From an uncultured Clostridia bacterium (GTDB lineage Bacteria > Bacillota > Clostridia > Oscillospirales > Ruminococcaceae): a stretch of 49,556 nucleotides of DNA. A program made the position numbers and the translations under genes. Shown here piece by piece: positions 43,441 through 49,556 of this stretch; position 1 is the first letter of the stretch; each line of letters begins with the position of its first letter. The notes beneath the pieces were generated by a model that did no database searches, was not told where the DNA came from, and was given only the letters and a program-made list of their open reading frames with translations. Location of the stretch: contig CAMNXF010000019.1 of NCBI GenBank assembly GCA_946567425.1, positions 1 through 49,556 on the forward strand, given 5' to 3'.

Positions 43441-43584
43441 AGTAGGGAAAGGGCGAATTGATGCAAGCGTCAACCTTAGAGGAGCGCGAGAGGGAACCCA
43501 TAGGGGGATGGCGTCGTCTCGCAACTGTGAGACGACATAAAAAAAAGAAACGAAACCACAAGCGACAATAAATAAGACAAAAAA
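43441..43584. repeat. Dispersed non-coding repeat, copy 2
   Basis: 43441-43465 matches 968-991, and the AAAAGAAACGAAAC block from about 43544 matches 1014 onward. Between the blocks this copy is about 55 bases longer and includes the GTCGTCTC hairpin. Confidence 0.5.
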
Positions 43585-43709
43585 CAAGAGCTCAAAATCT
43601 CCTCTAGCAACCGTGTGTTAACACAAGAAAAAACGGATAAACATTGCAAGCGCAGCGCTAAATACAATTTCCCGATGATTGAAAATTAAGAGTATGTGAG
43701 GTATATTTT

Positions 43710-44255
43710 ATGATCAAGTTAAACACAAGCGAGTTAAAGGAAAAGGCAAGGACGCTCCGTGCGGGCGATAAGGTGCTGCTTTCGGGCATCGTATATACCT
43801 CGCGCGACGCGGCGCACAAGCGCATTAAGGCGCTGCTTGACTGCGGCGGCGAGCTCCCATATGAACTGGACGGCGCGGCGGTATACTACGCGGGACCTAC
43901 CGCCGCCAAGGACGGTATGGTAATAGGCTCGTGCGGTCCGACGACCTCAGGGCGCATGGACGCGTATTCGCCGGAGTTTCTTGACAAGGGTCTTTCCGCG
44001 ATGATCGGCAAGGGCGAGCGCTCCGAGGCGGTCTGCGAGGCTATAAAACGAAACGGCGCGGTATACTTCTGCGCGATTGGCGGAGCGGGCGCTCTGGCGT
44101 GCAAGTGTATTACGGAGTGCGAGGTCATCGCGTTTGAGGACTTGGGCTGTGAAAGCGTGAAACGCCTTACATTTGAAAAATTTCCTTTGATAGTCGCCAT
44201 TGACTGTGTCGGCGGAAACATTTTCAGAAGCGGGCGGGAAAAATTTTCTCGGTAA
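43710..44255 (+). CDS. Class I fumarate hydratase, beta subunit (orphan)
   Basis: 181 residues, full length for a separate beta subunit of the iron-sulfur fumarase / L-tartrate dehydratase family. VLLSGIVYTSRDAAHKRI carries the conserved ARDxAHKR-like motif; YYAGPTAAKDGMVIGSCGPTTSGRMD is the hallmark segment. With an alpha subunit holding the [4Fe-4S] cluster it would hydrate fumarate to malate. No alpha subunit lies before it, where it is normally found; upstream is a kilobase of non-coding sequence. RBS GTGAGGT. Either the alpha gene is elsewhere or has been lost. Confidence 0.9.
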   Translation: MIKLNTSELKEKARTLRAGDKVLLSGIVYTSRDAAHKRIKALLDCGGELPYELDGAAVYYAGPTAAKDGMVIGSCGPTTSGRMDAYSPEFLDKGLSAMIGKGERSEAVCEAIKRNGAVYFCAIGGAGALACKCITECEVIAFEDLGCESVKRLTFEKFPLIVAIDCVGGNIFRSGREKFSR

Positions 44256-44322
44256 ATTTTCACAAAACAAGAGTTGAAAAACGTGATAAAATGTCGGAAT
44301 TTTTAGTTTTTTCAATAAACTA

Positions 44323-44351
44323 TTGACAAATTGAATAAAATATGTTAAAAT
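44323..44351 (+). promoter_or_regulatory. Promoter of the sigma-factor gene
   Basis: TTGACA (44323-44328), 17-bp spacer, TAAAAT (44346-44351), leader of about 47 bases. Confidence 0.82.
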
Positions 44352-44404
44352 GATAAAGTAGTTAGGTTTATTGTGTGCTTTTTTCGTTTGCCGAGGTTGA
44401 GGTT

Positions 44405-44962
44405 ATGTCCGATTATTCAGCTATGAGCGACAGGGAATTGCTCCGAAACGATCCACCCGACAGCGGAAAACTCGCGGAGCTTATCTCACGGTACATGAAA
44501 ATGGTGTTTGCCGGCGCTAAAAAATACTCGGGTGCGGCAGACTATGAGGAGCTTGTTTCCGATGGTATGGAGGGTCTGCTTTCGGCTGTGCGGAATTACA
44601 GCGAGGAGAAGGGCGAGTTTGCAGCATTCGCGTCAGTCTGTGTCGAGAACAGATTGCGCAATACGGCAAGGAAGTCGCGCAGACGTGCGTCCCTGTTGGC
44701 GGATACCGGATCTGAAAGGCTGGAGGATATCGCCGACCCCGCACCAACTCCTGAGGAGATAGTTATCGCAAGGGAGAACAGCGAAGAGGTTTGGCGCGGG
44801 ATAAAGACCGAACTTACCGAGTTGGAGCTGAAATGCTTGCAGGGCGCGGCATTCGGGCTGTCCTATGACGAAATCGCACAGAAATTGAATATCGACAAGA
44901 AATCCGTTGACAACGCGCTATCGAGAGCACGTGTCAAGCTAAGACGATATTACATGAATTAG
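44405..44962 (+). CDS. Sigma-70-family RNA polymerase sigma factor (SigH-like)
   Basis: 185 residues from ATG 44405 with GAGG upstream; a GTG ten codons earlier lacks a site. Region 2: ADYEELVSDGMEGLLSAVRN followed by FAAFASVCVENRLRNTARKS, the pattern of the SigH/SpoIIA-like group. Region 4: LTELELKCLQGAAFGLSYDEIAQKLNIDKKSVDNALSRARVK (quoted in part by its ends) forms the -35-binding helix-turn-helix. No region 1 or anti-sigma gene next to it. Regulon unknown; could be an alternative factor for stationary phase or sporulation. Confidence 0.88.
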   Translation: MSDYSAMSDRELLRNDPPDSGKLAELISRYMKMVFAGAKKYSGAADYEELVSDGMEGLLSAVRNYSEEKGEFAAFASVCVENRLRNTARKSRRRASLLADTGSERLEDIADPAPTPEEIVIARENSEEVWRGIKTELTELELKCLQGAAFGLSYDEIAQKLNIDKKSVDNALSRARVKLRRYYMN

Positions 44963-45010
44963 TTTGCCGTTTTAATGGCGAAAAATTACAATTCTAGAAA
45001 AAAACGGCAA
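44963..45010 (+). terminator. Inverted repeat after the sigma-factor gene
   Basis: TTGCCGTTTT (44963-44972) / AAAACGGCAA (45001-45010), perfect 10 bp, 28-base loop. The loop is long for a terminator and no T-tract follows. Confidence 0.45.
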
Positions 45011-45019
45011 CAATATATA

Positions 45020-45096
45020 TGACCCGCTAGCTCAAAGGAGAGCGTTGCGGCAATACAATTGCAAAGCAAAGATGTCGGTGCAAATCCGACCGGGCA
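45020..45096 (+). ncRNA. tRNA-like structure upstream of the zinc-ribbon gene
   Basis: A 77-base stretch with tRNA landmarks. Acceptor-like TG(A)CCCG (45020-45026, one bulged A) pairs with CGGGCA (45091-45096). TAGCTCAAAGGAGAGC gives a D-arm (GCTC/GAGC, 6-base loop). The T-arm GTCGG-TGCAAAT-CCGAC (45074-45090) is perfect, with a T-loop-like sequence. The middle stem GCGTTGC/GCAAAGC (one G-A mismatch) has a 12-base loop instead of the 7-base anticodon loop, so no anticodon can be read and no CCA follows. Likely a decayed tRNA or a tRNA-mimicking leader, ending about 25 bases before the zinc-ribbon ATG. Confidence 0.45.
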
Positions 45097-45121
45097 AATC
45101 TATTTTTTAAGGGGTATTACT

Positions 45122-45397
45122 ATGTACACAGACAAGACACTGAAATGTAAGGATTGCGGTGCGGATTTCGTATTCACTGCGGGTGAACAGGAATTCTACG
45201 CTGAAAAAGGCTTTGAAAACGAGCCGCAGAGATGCAAGGCTTGCCGCGATGCCAAGAAGAACGCGGGCAGAGGAGCAAGAACTTTCTACGAGGCAACTTG
45301 TGCCGTTTGCGGCGGAGTTGCAAAGGTTCCGTTTGAACCGAAGGGTGACAGACCCGTATTGTGCAGCGAGTGCTTTGCTAAACAGAAGGGCGAATAA
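45122..45397 (+). CDS. Zinc-ribbon protein (CxxC-x17-CxxC family)
   Basis: 91 residues from ATG 45122 (RBS AAGGGGT); the longer frame runs through the tRNA-like structure. Two zinc ribbons: residues 9-40 with CKDC and CKAC, and residues 59-83 with CAVC, exactly 17 residues, then CSEC, the pattern that defines a small family common in Clostridia. DFVFTAGEQEFYAEKGFENEP is the conserved first-domain segment. Probably a nucleic-acid or protein binding adaptor; function unknown. Confidence 0.88.
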   Translation: MYTDKTLKCKDCGADFVFTAGEQEFYAEKGFENEPQRCKACRDAKKNAGRGARTFYEATCAVCGGVAKVPFEPKGDRPVLCSECFAKQKGE

Positions 45398-45654
45398 GGC
45401 AAGGTTTTAACCGGCTGAAGTTTTATCGGCGGCACTGCCGTCGGTTCTCACACCGATTAGTACATGGGAGTATCCGCGCAAAACGGCAATACCCGGCATC
45501 TTTTTGGTAAATCTTAACAGCCGCATTCGGAGGTGTCCGTTTGCGGCTGTTTATTTTTTTGCCTTAAATTACCGAAAGTATAAAACGCATTTTTAACGGG
45601 CAAAAGTTCATAATAATATCACAGAATTCTCAGAAAAATTATAACATTTGGATA
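45398..45654. other. Spacer with terminator
   Basis: No gene. 45398-45510 contains short GC-rich complementary stretches (for example CGGCGGCACTGCCGTCG) but no RNA family I recognise. A clear terminator at 45517-45560 ends the zinc-ribbon transcript. Confidence 0.5.
45517..45560 (+). terminator. Terminator after the zinc-ribbon gene
   Basis: ACAGCCGCA (45517-45525) / TGCGGCTGT (45542-45550), 16-base loop, followed by TTATTTTTTT. Confidence 0.85.
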
Positions 45655-45683
45655 TTGATTTTTTCACGGGAATAAGTTATAAT
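45655..45683 (+). promoter_or_regulatory. Promoter of the lipoprotein gene
   Basis: TTGATT (45655-45660), 17-bp spacer, TATAAT (45678-45683), leader of about 80 bases. Confidence 0.75.
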
Positions 45684-45770
45684 ACTGAAAGTTACCGAAA
45701 ACGTTTGCATACGATATTCGGTAACCGAAAATTAGTAACAGAAAATTTGCAAAAAGAAAGGACGATACTT

Positions 45771-46475
45771 ATGAAAAAATTCGTTTCTATGCTACTGGTT
45801 TCCACTATGCTCCTGACGGCGCTTACCGCATGCGACACCAACAAGAACAACGATTCAGACTCGAACCCGAGCAGTTCTTCAACGACTTCCGGCGGTGGTG
45901 ATTCCACCTCTACCGACAGTGAGTCTTCTTCAGGCGACAGCTCATCCGATAATGAGAGCAGCACCTCGGAGGACAGCGAGTCTACTCCCGAGGACAGCTC
46001 GAGCGATCCCGAAAGCGATCCGAACTCCGACGAACCCGGTGAGGATGAGGGCGTTGACAACAGCGGACTTCCTTTCCCCGATAATAAAGCGGGCAATATG
46101 GCAAATGCGGCTCTTGCGACAGGCATATGGCCCGCATTGGATATTCCCGAGGATCCGGAATTTATTTCGGCGCTCTTTTCACCGGATTTCAAAACAGACG
46201 ATTTTGAGGAATACTGCATGGCAACCAATGTGATAAGCGCGCAGTTGTACAAGGTCATTATCATCAAGCCCAAGGCCGGCAGTGAGGACGCGGTTTCCGC
46301 CGTTGTTGACGCATACTTTGAAGCAGTAAAAACCGACCCGAACATCGCGTTTTATCCCGGTCAGCAGGCAAGCGCCGACGGTGCTGTCAAGGGTAAGACC
46401 GACGACGGCTATCTGTATGTGATCGTTCACGAGAATGGCGCTGATATAGAGACCGCAATGCTTGCGGCAGTTTAA
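45771..46475 (+). CDS. Secreted lipoprotein with Ser/Asp/Glu linker (DUF4358-like)
   Basis: 234 residues from ATG 45771 (RBS AGAAAGGA); the frame is open 41 codons further up but covers the promoter. Signal peptide MKKFVSMLLVSTMLLTALTA with lipobox LTAC. Then about 75 residues almost purely Ser, Thr, Asp, Glu and Gly, likely a flexible spacer across the cell wall. The C domain (about 95-234) has KVIIIKPKAGSEDAVSAVVD, FYPGQQASADGAV and DGYLYVIVHENGADI, resembling the DUF4358 lipoprotein family of Firmicutes. Function unknown. Single gene between its own promoter and a strong terminator. Confidence 0.78.
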   Translation: MKKFVSMLLVSTMLLTALTACDTNKNNDSDSNPSSSSTTSGGGDSTSTDSESSSGDSSSDNESSTSEDSESTPEDSSSDPESDPNSDEPGEDEGVDNSGLPFPDNKAGNMANAALATGIWPALDIPEDPEFISALFSPDFKTDDFEEYCMATNVISAQLYKVIIIKPKAGSEDAVSAVVDAYFEAVKTDPNIAFYPGQQASADGAVKGKTDDGYLYVIVHENGADIETAMLAAV

Positions 46476-46533
46476 ACCAATAAATTACCGCGCTTTGAAA
46501 AACGTGGCGTGGTAACATTATTTAAAGAATTTA

Positions 46534-46581
46534 AAAAGGCTGTTGCAAAATTGCACAGCCTTTTGATTTTTTATTTTTTTC
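46534..46581. terminator. Bidirectional terminator between convergent genes
   Basis: AAAAGGCTGT (46534-46543) / ACAGCCTTTT (46555-46564), then GATTTTTTATTTTTTT on the plus strand; the minus strand reads CCTTTTTAAATT after the stem. Confidence 0.88.
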
Positions 46582-47863
46582 TATCCGCTTCCGTGAGAAT
46601 ATCGTTGAATACACTGTCTCCCGAAGATCGGCGGTTATGTCCACGGGTATCGTCGTCGTCCGCGAACAGTTCGTCCATACTTTTTGACGCTATGATCTGC
46701 GTACTGCGTTTGCGCGCCGTCCGCGCAGTACGACCCGGAGCGACGTCGGGTTTCTCTCTGCGGCTCTCTCCAAGCTGCGGAACGGGGGCAGACGGTGAAC
46801 TATAACGCTTTAATGTCTCCTGGCTGAACGACGGCGTATCGGTCTGCGCGAAGAACGCGTCACCCACGTCTTTTTTTGCGGGCAGATCGGGGAGTTCGGC
46901 AGTCTTTCCGCTGAGTTTTCCACGCGGTTCGGCAGACGGTTTCTCGTCGGGAATATTTTGCGCGTAGAGTCCCGCTGCTATATTATTTGGAGTTTTCGGC
47001 TCTGCGGTCGGGGCGGATCTCTGCGGGGCTTTATCGTTGAGATTTATTATTGAGGTGTATCCCGAGCTCGGCTTTTCGGGGAGCTTGATATTTGCTTTGG
47101 GAATGTTGGTTTTCTTGTCGGTAAGCGGGATTATCGGATGCTCCTCCGCTTTTTTCTGTCTAGCGGCATAGCTGAACAAAACGTCGGCGGCAGTTCCCGG
47201 CTGAGCGGTTCCCTGTCTGCGTGAAAGCATCGCCTTGCCGTCACCGTTGACGGCGAGCTTGGAGCCAGCAGTACGCGCGGCGTTGAGCAGCTGTCCGTTC
47301 TCGTCCTCGAAACCGCTTTCGCCGTTCTTGAACTGCGGTACGACCTCGGGCGGAGGAAGTTTTGCGGCAGCGGCACGAAGGATATCATACAGAATAAGCA
47401 CTATACACGGTATCACCGCAAGGCACAATACTCCCCATGGAGTTCTGACAAACGCGATGGTTTTCCCGAGCGCTGCGCTTGAATATTCCGCGCGACCGAT
47501 AAGTTCCGACTCGGAAAAAACGGTTTCGGTATCGTCGGCGAGAACCGTTACGAAATATTTGCCGTCCGCCGTTTCGACGCTGCGAACGTACCCCAGATCG
47601 GGAGTTTCGCCGTCTCCGTCCTTGACGTACAGCGCCAGATTACCCTTGACAAGCTCGAACGCAGAGCATTTGCGGACAATCACCGCGCTGTCTTTTGGGG
47701 CTGTCAGCACATTGTCGCTCTGTACTATATAAACGTTAAATCCGAATATGCTCACCGTTTTGCGCGAACCGAATACCAATGCGGCTACTATCATCAGAAT
47801 GCACAGCAACAGCAACGCCGCGCAGACAACATATCCAAACACCCGTAAAATTTTTTTACCCAA
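46571..47863 (-). CDS. Signal-peptidase-I-like membrane protein lacking the catalytic serine
   Basis: 430 residues from a TTG at 47863 with GGGGTG upstream; a TTG at 47896 is open but lacks a binding site. N-terminal helix (YVVCAALLLLCILMIVAALVF), then a signal-peptidase-type beta domain: FGFNVYIVQSDNVLTAPKDS occupies the place of the usual V-x-SGSM-x-P box. The nucleophile Ser reads Asn and the Met reads Val. GNLALYVKDG and TVFSESELIGRAEYSSAALG follow the S24/S26 fold, then a second helix (WGVLCLAVIPCIVLILYDIL). The last 240 residues are Pro/Ser/Lys-rich and disordered. Probably a non-catalytic scaffold or sensor; related to SipW-type proteins by inference. Confidence 0.72.
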   Translation of the reverse strand: MGKKILRVFGYVVCAALLLLCILMIVAALVFGSRKTVSIFGFNVYIVQSDNVLTAPKDSAVIVRKCSAFELVKGNLALYVKDGDGETPDLGYVRSVETADGKYFVTVLADDTETVFSESELIGRAEYSSAALGKTIAFVRTPWGVLCLAVIPCIVLILYDILRAAAAKLPPPEVVPQFKNGESGFEDENGQLLNAARTAGSKLAVNGDGKAMLSRRQGTAQPGTAADVLFSYAARQKKAEEHPIIPLTDKKTNIPKANIKLPEKPSSGYTSIINLNDKAPQRSAPTAEPKTPNNIAAGLYAQNIPDEKPSAEPRGKLSGKTAELPDLPAKKDVGDAFFAQTDTPSFSQETLKRYSSPSAPVPQLGESRREKPDVAPGRTARTARKRSTQIIASKSMDELFADDDDTRGHNRRSSGDSVFNDILTEADRKK

Positions 47864-47889
47864 ATTTATAAAAAACACCCCTTTTGCAC

Positions 47890-47918
47890 TTGACAAATCG
47901 AAAAAAATGTTATATAAT
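47890..47918 (+). promoter_or_regulatory. Plus-strand consensus promoter facing the tRNA-Thr array
   Basis: TTGACA (47890-47895), 17-bp spacer, TATAAT (47913-47918): perfect. Predicted start near 47925, about 170 bases before the first tRNA half-gene. It faces the minus-strand promoter at 47946-47974. Confidence 0.78.
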
Positions 47919-47945
47919 ATAAGAGCTGTGTATAATCTATATTAC

Positions 47946-47974
47946 AGTATAACACATTTTGAACGGTTTTGCAA
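47946..47974 (-). promoter_or_regulatory. Promoter of the signal-peptidase-like gene
   Basis: Minus strand TTGCAA (47969-47974), 17-bp spacer, TATACT (47946-47951); start near 47939. Confidence 0.68.
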
Positions 47975-48095
47975 GTGTTTTTTGTATTTTTTGCGTTATT
48001 TCGTTTTTTCCTTGATTTATTCGCATTGTTGTATCTGTTTGGTGCAGTTTTGCCGTTCCGGAATGGCGGCTTGGGTTACCGATACAATTTAATAC

Positions 48096-48144
48096 GCTGG
48101 TGTAGCTCAGTCGGTAGAGCAGCGCATTCGTAATGCGCAGGTCG
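48096..48144 (+). pseudogene. tRNA-Thr 5' half, copy 1
   Basis: GCTGGTGTAGCTCAGTCGGT through the anticodon arm (loop TTCGTAA) to CAGGTCG, identical to the intact tRNA except A to G at position 4. The T-arm and 3' acceptor are missing. Confidence 0.88.
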
Positions 48145-48279
48145 TGTGCTGACTACAAGGAGACGCGGCAGCGGATTGCGGGAATTGCAAAATTTTTACA
48201 GTTTAATGGCGTGAATATGATGAACGTTTCGTTCGTTGTTCCGAAATGGCAGCTTGGGGTTGCCGATACAATTTAATTT

Positions 48280-48328
48280 GCTAGTGTAGCTCAGTCGGTA
48301 GAGCAGCGCATTCGTAATGCGCAGGTCG
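48280..48328 (+). pseudogene. tRNA-Thr 5' half, copy 2
   Basis: GCTAGTGTAGCTCAGTCGGT to CAGGTCG, identical over all 49 bases to the intact gene at 48464. The T-arm and 3' acceptor are missing. Confidence 0.9.
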
Positions 48329-48463
48329 TGTGCTGACGATAAGGAGATGCGGCAGCGGATTGCGGGGCTTGCAAAATTTTTATAGTTCAATGGCGCGGAT
48401 ATGATGAACATTTTGTTCATTGTTCCGGAATGGCAGCTTGGGGTTGCCGATACAATTTAATTT

Positions 48464-48539
48464 GCTAGTGTAGCTCAGTCGGTAGAGCAGCGCATTCGTA
48501 ATGCGCAGGTCGGGGGTTCGAGTCCGTTCACTAGCTCCA
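48464..48539 (+). tRNA. tRNA-Thr (CGT)
   Basis: Acceptor GCTAGTG pairs with CACTAGC; D-arm AGCTCAGTCGGTAGAGC; anticodon stem GCGCA/TGCGC with loop TTCGTAA, anticodon CGT; T-arm GGGGTTCGAGTCCG; discriminator T; CCA encoded (48537-48539). Confidence 0.96.
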
Positions 48540-48562
48540 TGAAACACTGACAAAAAAGATAT

Positions 48563-48602
48563 TATGCCCACAAACGGCTGTACAAAGCCATTTGTGGGCA
48601 TA
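48563..48602. terminator. Long hairpin after tRNA-Thr
   Basis: TATGCCCACAAA (48563-48574) / TTTGTGGGCATA (48591-48602), perfect 12 bp, with inner GGCT/AGCC pairing and outer AAGAT/ATCTT pairing. It is likely the tRNA terminator, although the T-tract is poor. Confidence 0.65.
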
Positions 48603-48710
48603 AATCTTGTGAAAAAAGGAAGTTCTCGTCCGTAGATATTTTCGACACGAAAATGGACTGAACCCTCCGCGCGTAAAAATTTTTTGGTCAATTTTGGTAA
48701 ATATGTACAG

Positions 48711-48764
48711 GGCGCCTGTGAGCGATCTCTCAAATATGAGAGGTCAATCATGGGCGCCTTTTTT
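48711..48764 (+). terminator. Compound hairpin with T-tract
   Basis: Outer GGCGCC (48711-48716) / GGCGCC (48753-48758) and inner TCTCTC/GAGAG, followed by six T. Terminator-like; no gene directly upstream except the tRNA. Confidence 0.6.
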
Positions 48765-48888
48765 GTTTTCAAAATCTTGACAAAAAAACTTTATACGGGA
48801 TTTGAACCCTTTTGACAACAAAATTTTTGCGGTTGAATTTGAGCAAAATGACGAAATCGAAAAATGAAAGGTAGTGAATTAGCAGATT

Positions 48889-49191
48889 ATGTACCATATA
48901 AAAGTGAACGGTGTGACGCTTCGAGCAGCCGTTGAAAACAGGTCACCGACGGATATCGACCCTTACAAGGAATTGGCAAACGCCGTTATTCTTCAAGCAG
49001 TCGAGGATTACAGAAAATGGACGAAAGAATATTCCGGAAGTCATGATGACCGAAAATTGCGGAAAAAGCTCGTTGAGCTGAAAGAATTCTTTCGTTCGGA
49101 GTGGTTTTCGCTGCTCACAAATCTTGACGGGGAGCAGCTTTTGTCACGGTTAAAAGCTGAACTTGAAGAACAAGAGTATCATATTTTTTAG
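48889..49191 (+). CDS. Small protein of integrative-element type
   Basis: 100 residues. ANAVILQAVEDYRKW, LKEFFRSEWFSLLTNLDGEQ and LLSRLKAELEEQ match, from memory, a short family found on integrative conjugative elements and phages of Firmicutes (a helical protein with the FFRSxWF core). Function unknown. The binding site (GAAAGG) is 16 bases from ATG, farther than usual. First gene after the tRNA-Thr array. Confidence 0.68.
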   Translation: MYHIKVNGVTLRAAVENRSPTDIDPYKELANAVILQAVEDYRKWTKEYSGSHDDRKLRKKLVELKEFFRSEWFSLLTNLDGEQLLSRLKAELEEQEYHIF

Positions 49192-49285
49192 AGCCTGTAA
49201 ATTGCTTTTATTGGAAAGCAGTTTACAGGCTTTTTTTATTTTCCGAGCAAATTCGGAGCATTAAAACAACTTATGGAGGCAGCAA

Positions 49286-49534
49286 ATGAACAACGAAAAC
49301 AAACACACAAAACCCGACTGTCCGTTAATCGGAACCGACGGAAACATATTCCTTCTCGTCGGGATAGCGGCGAAAACCTTAAAGCGAAACGGCTTGTCCG
49401 AGGAAGCGTCTGAAATGACGGATAAAGTGTTTGCAAGCGGCAGCTATGAGGAAGCGCTCAGGATAATCGGCGATCATGTCAACATAACCTCGGTCGACGC
49501 TCCCGATGAGGGCTTCGGTATGGAAATGAGATAA
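49286..49534 (+). CDS. Small protein of integrative-element type
   Basis: 82 residues, GGAGG at 7 bases. KPDCPLIGTDGNIFLLVGIA followed by TLKRNGLSEEASEM and GSYEEALRIIGDHVNITSV resembles a family carried by clostridial conjugative elements, usually among plasmid-like accessory genes. Function unknown. 94 bases after the preceding gene, same strand. Together the two suggest the start of an integrated element that continues beyond the window. Confidence 0.68.
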   Translation: MNNENKHTKPDCPLIGTDGNIFLLVGIAAKTLKRNGLSEEASEMTDKVFASGSYEEALRIIGDHVNITSVDAPDEGFGMEMR

Positions 49535-49556
49535 CTCTTTCCGAATTTCAGAATTT

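Larger units (their letters stand above)
42746..43709. other. Gene-free, hairpin-rich kilobase
   Basis: No frame with a binding site or protein-like composition. It holds at least five perfect inverted repeats: 42939-42948/42960-42969 (GCGTTTCCCG), 43112-43119/43123-43130 (CTGCGACA), 43196-43207/43239-43250 (CATTTTGCAGCC), 43267-43272/43281-43286 (TGAGAC), 43513-43520/43529-43536 (GTCGTCTC). A 12-bp palindrome TGTGTTAACACA lies at 43614-43625. The second copy of the dispersed repeat is at 43441-43584. Looks like accumulated palindromic insertions or the scar of a lost gene, possibly the missing fumarase alpha subunit. Confidence 0.6.
48055..48512 (+). repeat. 184-bp tandem repeat carrying the 5' half of tRNA-Thr
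   Basis: Three diverged copies with exact 184-bp spacing of the tRNA start (48096, 48280, 48464). Each copy has the lead-in GGAATGGC(A/G)GCTTGGG and GCCGATACAATTTAAT before the tRNA sequence. In copies 1 and 2 the tRNA is cut after CAGGTCG and continues as TGTGCTGAC, AAGGAGA, GCGGCAGCGGATTGCGG. In copy 3 the tRNA is complete. A one-base indel compensates within copy 1. Substitutions are spread through the spacer but the tRNA portion is nearly invariant. Confidence 0.9.
48540..48888. other. Spacer at the junction with the putative mobile element
   Basis: No gene. It contains the two hairpins listed at 48563-48602 and 48711-48764, and two TTGACA boxes (48777, 48812) without matching -10 boxes. 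Confidence 0.5.

Noticed and set aside
45398..45510. Possible riboswitch or small RNA between the zinc-ribbon gene and its terminator
   Set aside because: It has some GC-rich complementarity, but no motif of a known class could be matched, and its place after the coding region argues against a riboswitch.
48055..48512. CRISPR array
   Set aside because: The repeat unit is 184 bp with diverged sequence throughout and contains tRNA sequence; there are no short identical repeats with unique spacers here or elsewhere in the window.
48380..48772. 130-residue minus-strand frame reading SERTRTPDLRITNALLYRL and similar
   Set aside because: This is the well-known spurious translation of the antisense of a tRNA gene (here tRNA-Thr and its half-copies), not a protein.

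Overview
The window looks like a chromosomal segment of a low-to-mid GC Gram-positive Clostridia member, probably Oscillospiraceae/Ruminococcaceae-like. This is inferred from IreB, MntP, a zinc-type L28, a SigH-like sigma factor, a CxxC-x17-CxxC zinc ribbon, DivIVA, many canonical TTGACA-17-TATAAT promoters and GGAGG-type ribosome binding sites. No rRNA, CRISPR array or complete phage is present.

Layout. 1-1150: decayed IS5-type transposase and a non-coding repeat. 1157-2264: rnhA-queH operon. 2423-14795: an eight-gene operon in which a VWA protein and a MoxR-type AAA ATPase bracket six tandem paralogues of a soluble leucine-rich-repeat protein; it closes with a strong terminator. 14858-17849: polar amino-acid ABC importer (minus). 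18180-20609: Rrf2 regulator, nadA, mnmA. 21136-21472: tRNA Val-Asp-Gly operon. 21581-26795: EAL phosphodiesterase, MATE pump, a receiver-domain remnant and an internally duplicated membrane protein (all minus). 26994-28235: cation/proton antiporter. 28281-31288: HAD phosphatase, mntP, GNAT, tgt (minus). 31505-34060: rpmB, trpS, aminotransferase (minus). 34199-40285: complete branched-chain amino-acid ABC importer (livJHMGF) with a kinase-like and a membrane gene at its tail (minus). 40614-42700: ireB and a DivIVA-like protein. 42744-43709: a gene-free, hairpin-rich kilobase. 43710-47863: orphan class-I fumarase beta subunit, sigma factor, tRNA-like RNA with a zinc-ribbon gene, a lipoprotein, and a signal-peptidase-fold protein lacking the catalytic serine. 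48055-48539: a 184-bp repeat that duplicates the 5' half of tRNA-Thr twice before the intact gene. 48889-end: two small proteins of the kind found on clostridial integrative elements, so the window probably stops at the edge of a mobile element.

The strongest candidate for an undescribed system is the VWA / six LRR / MoxR operon. MoxR ATPases and VWA proteins usually act together as a remodelling pair on a target. Here the likely targets are six diversifying intracellular LRR proteins that share an invariant central segment and have variable N-terminal ankyrin-like and C-terminal LRR parts. The second most unusual structure is the tRNA-Thr half-gene array.

All functions are read from sequence motifs without database searches. 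Start codons were chosen by ribosome binding site and overlap and often differ from the longest open frame.
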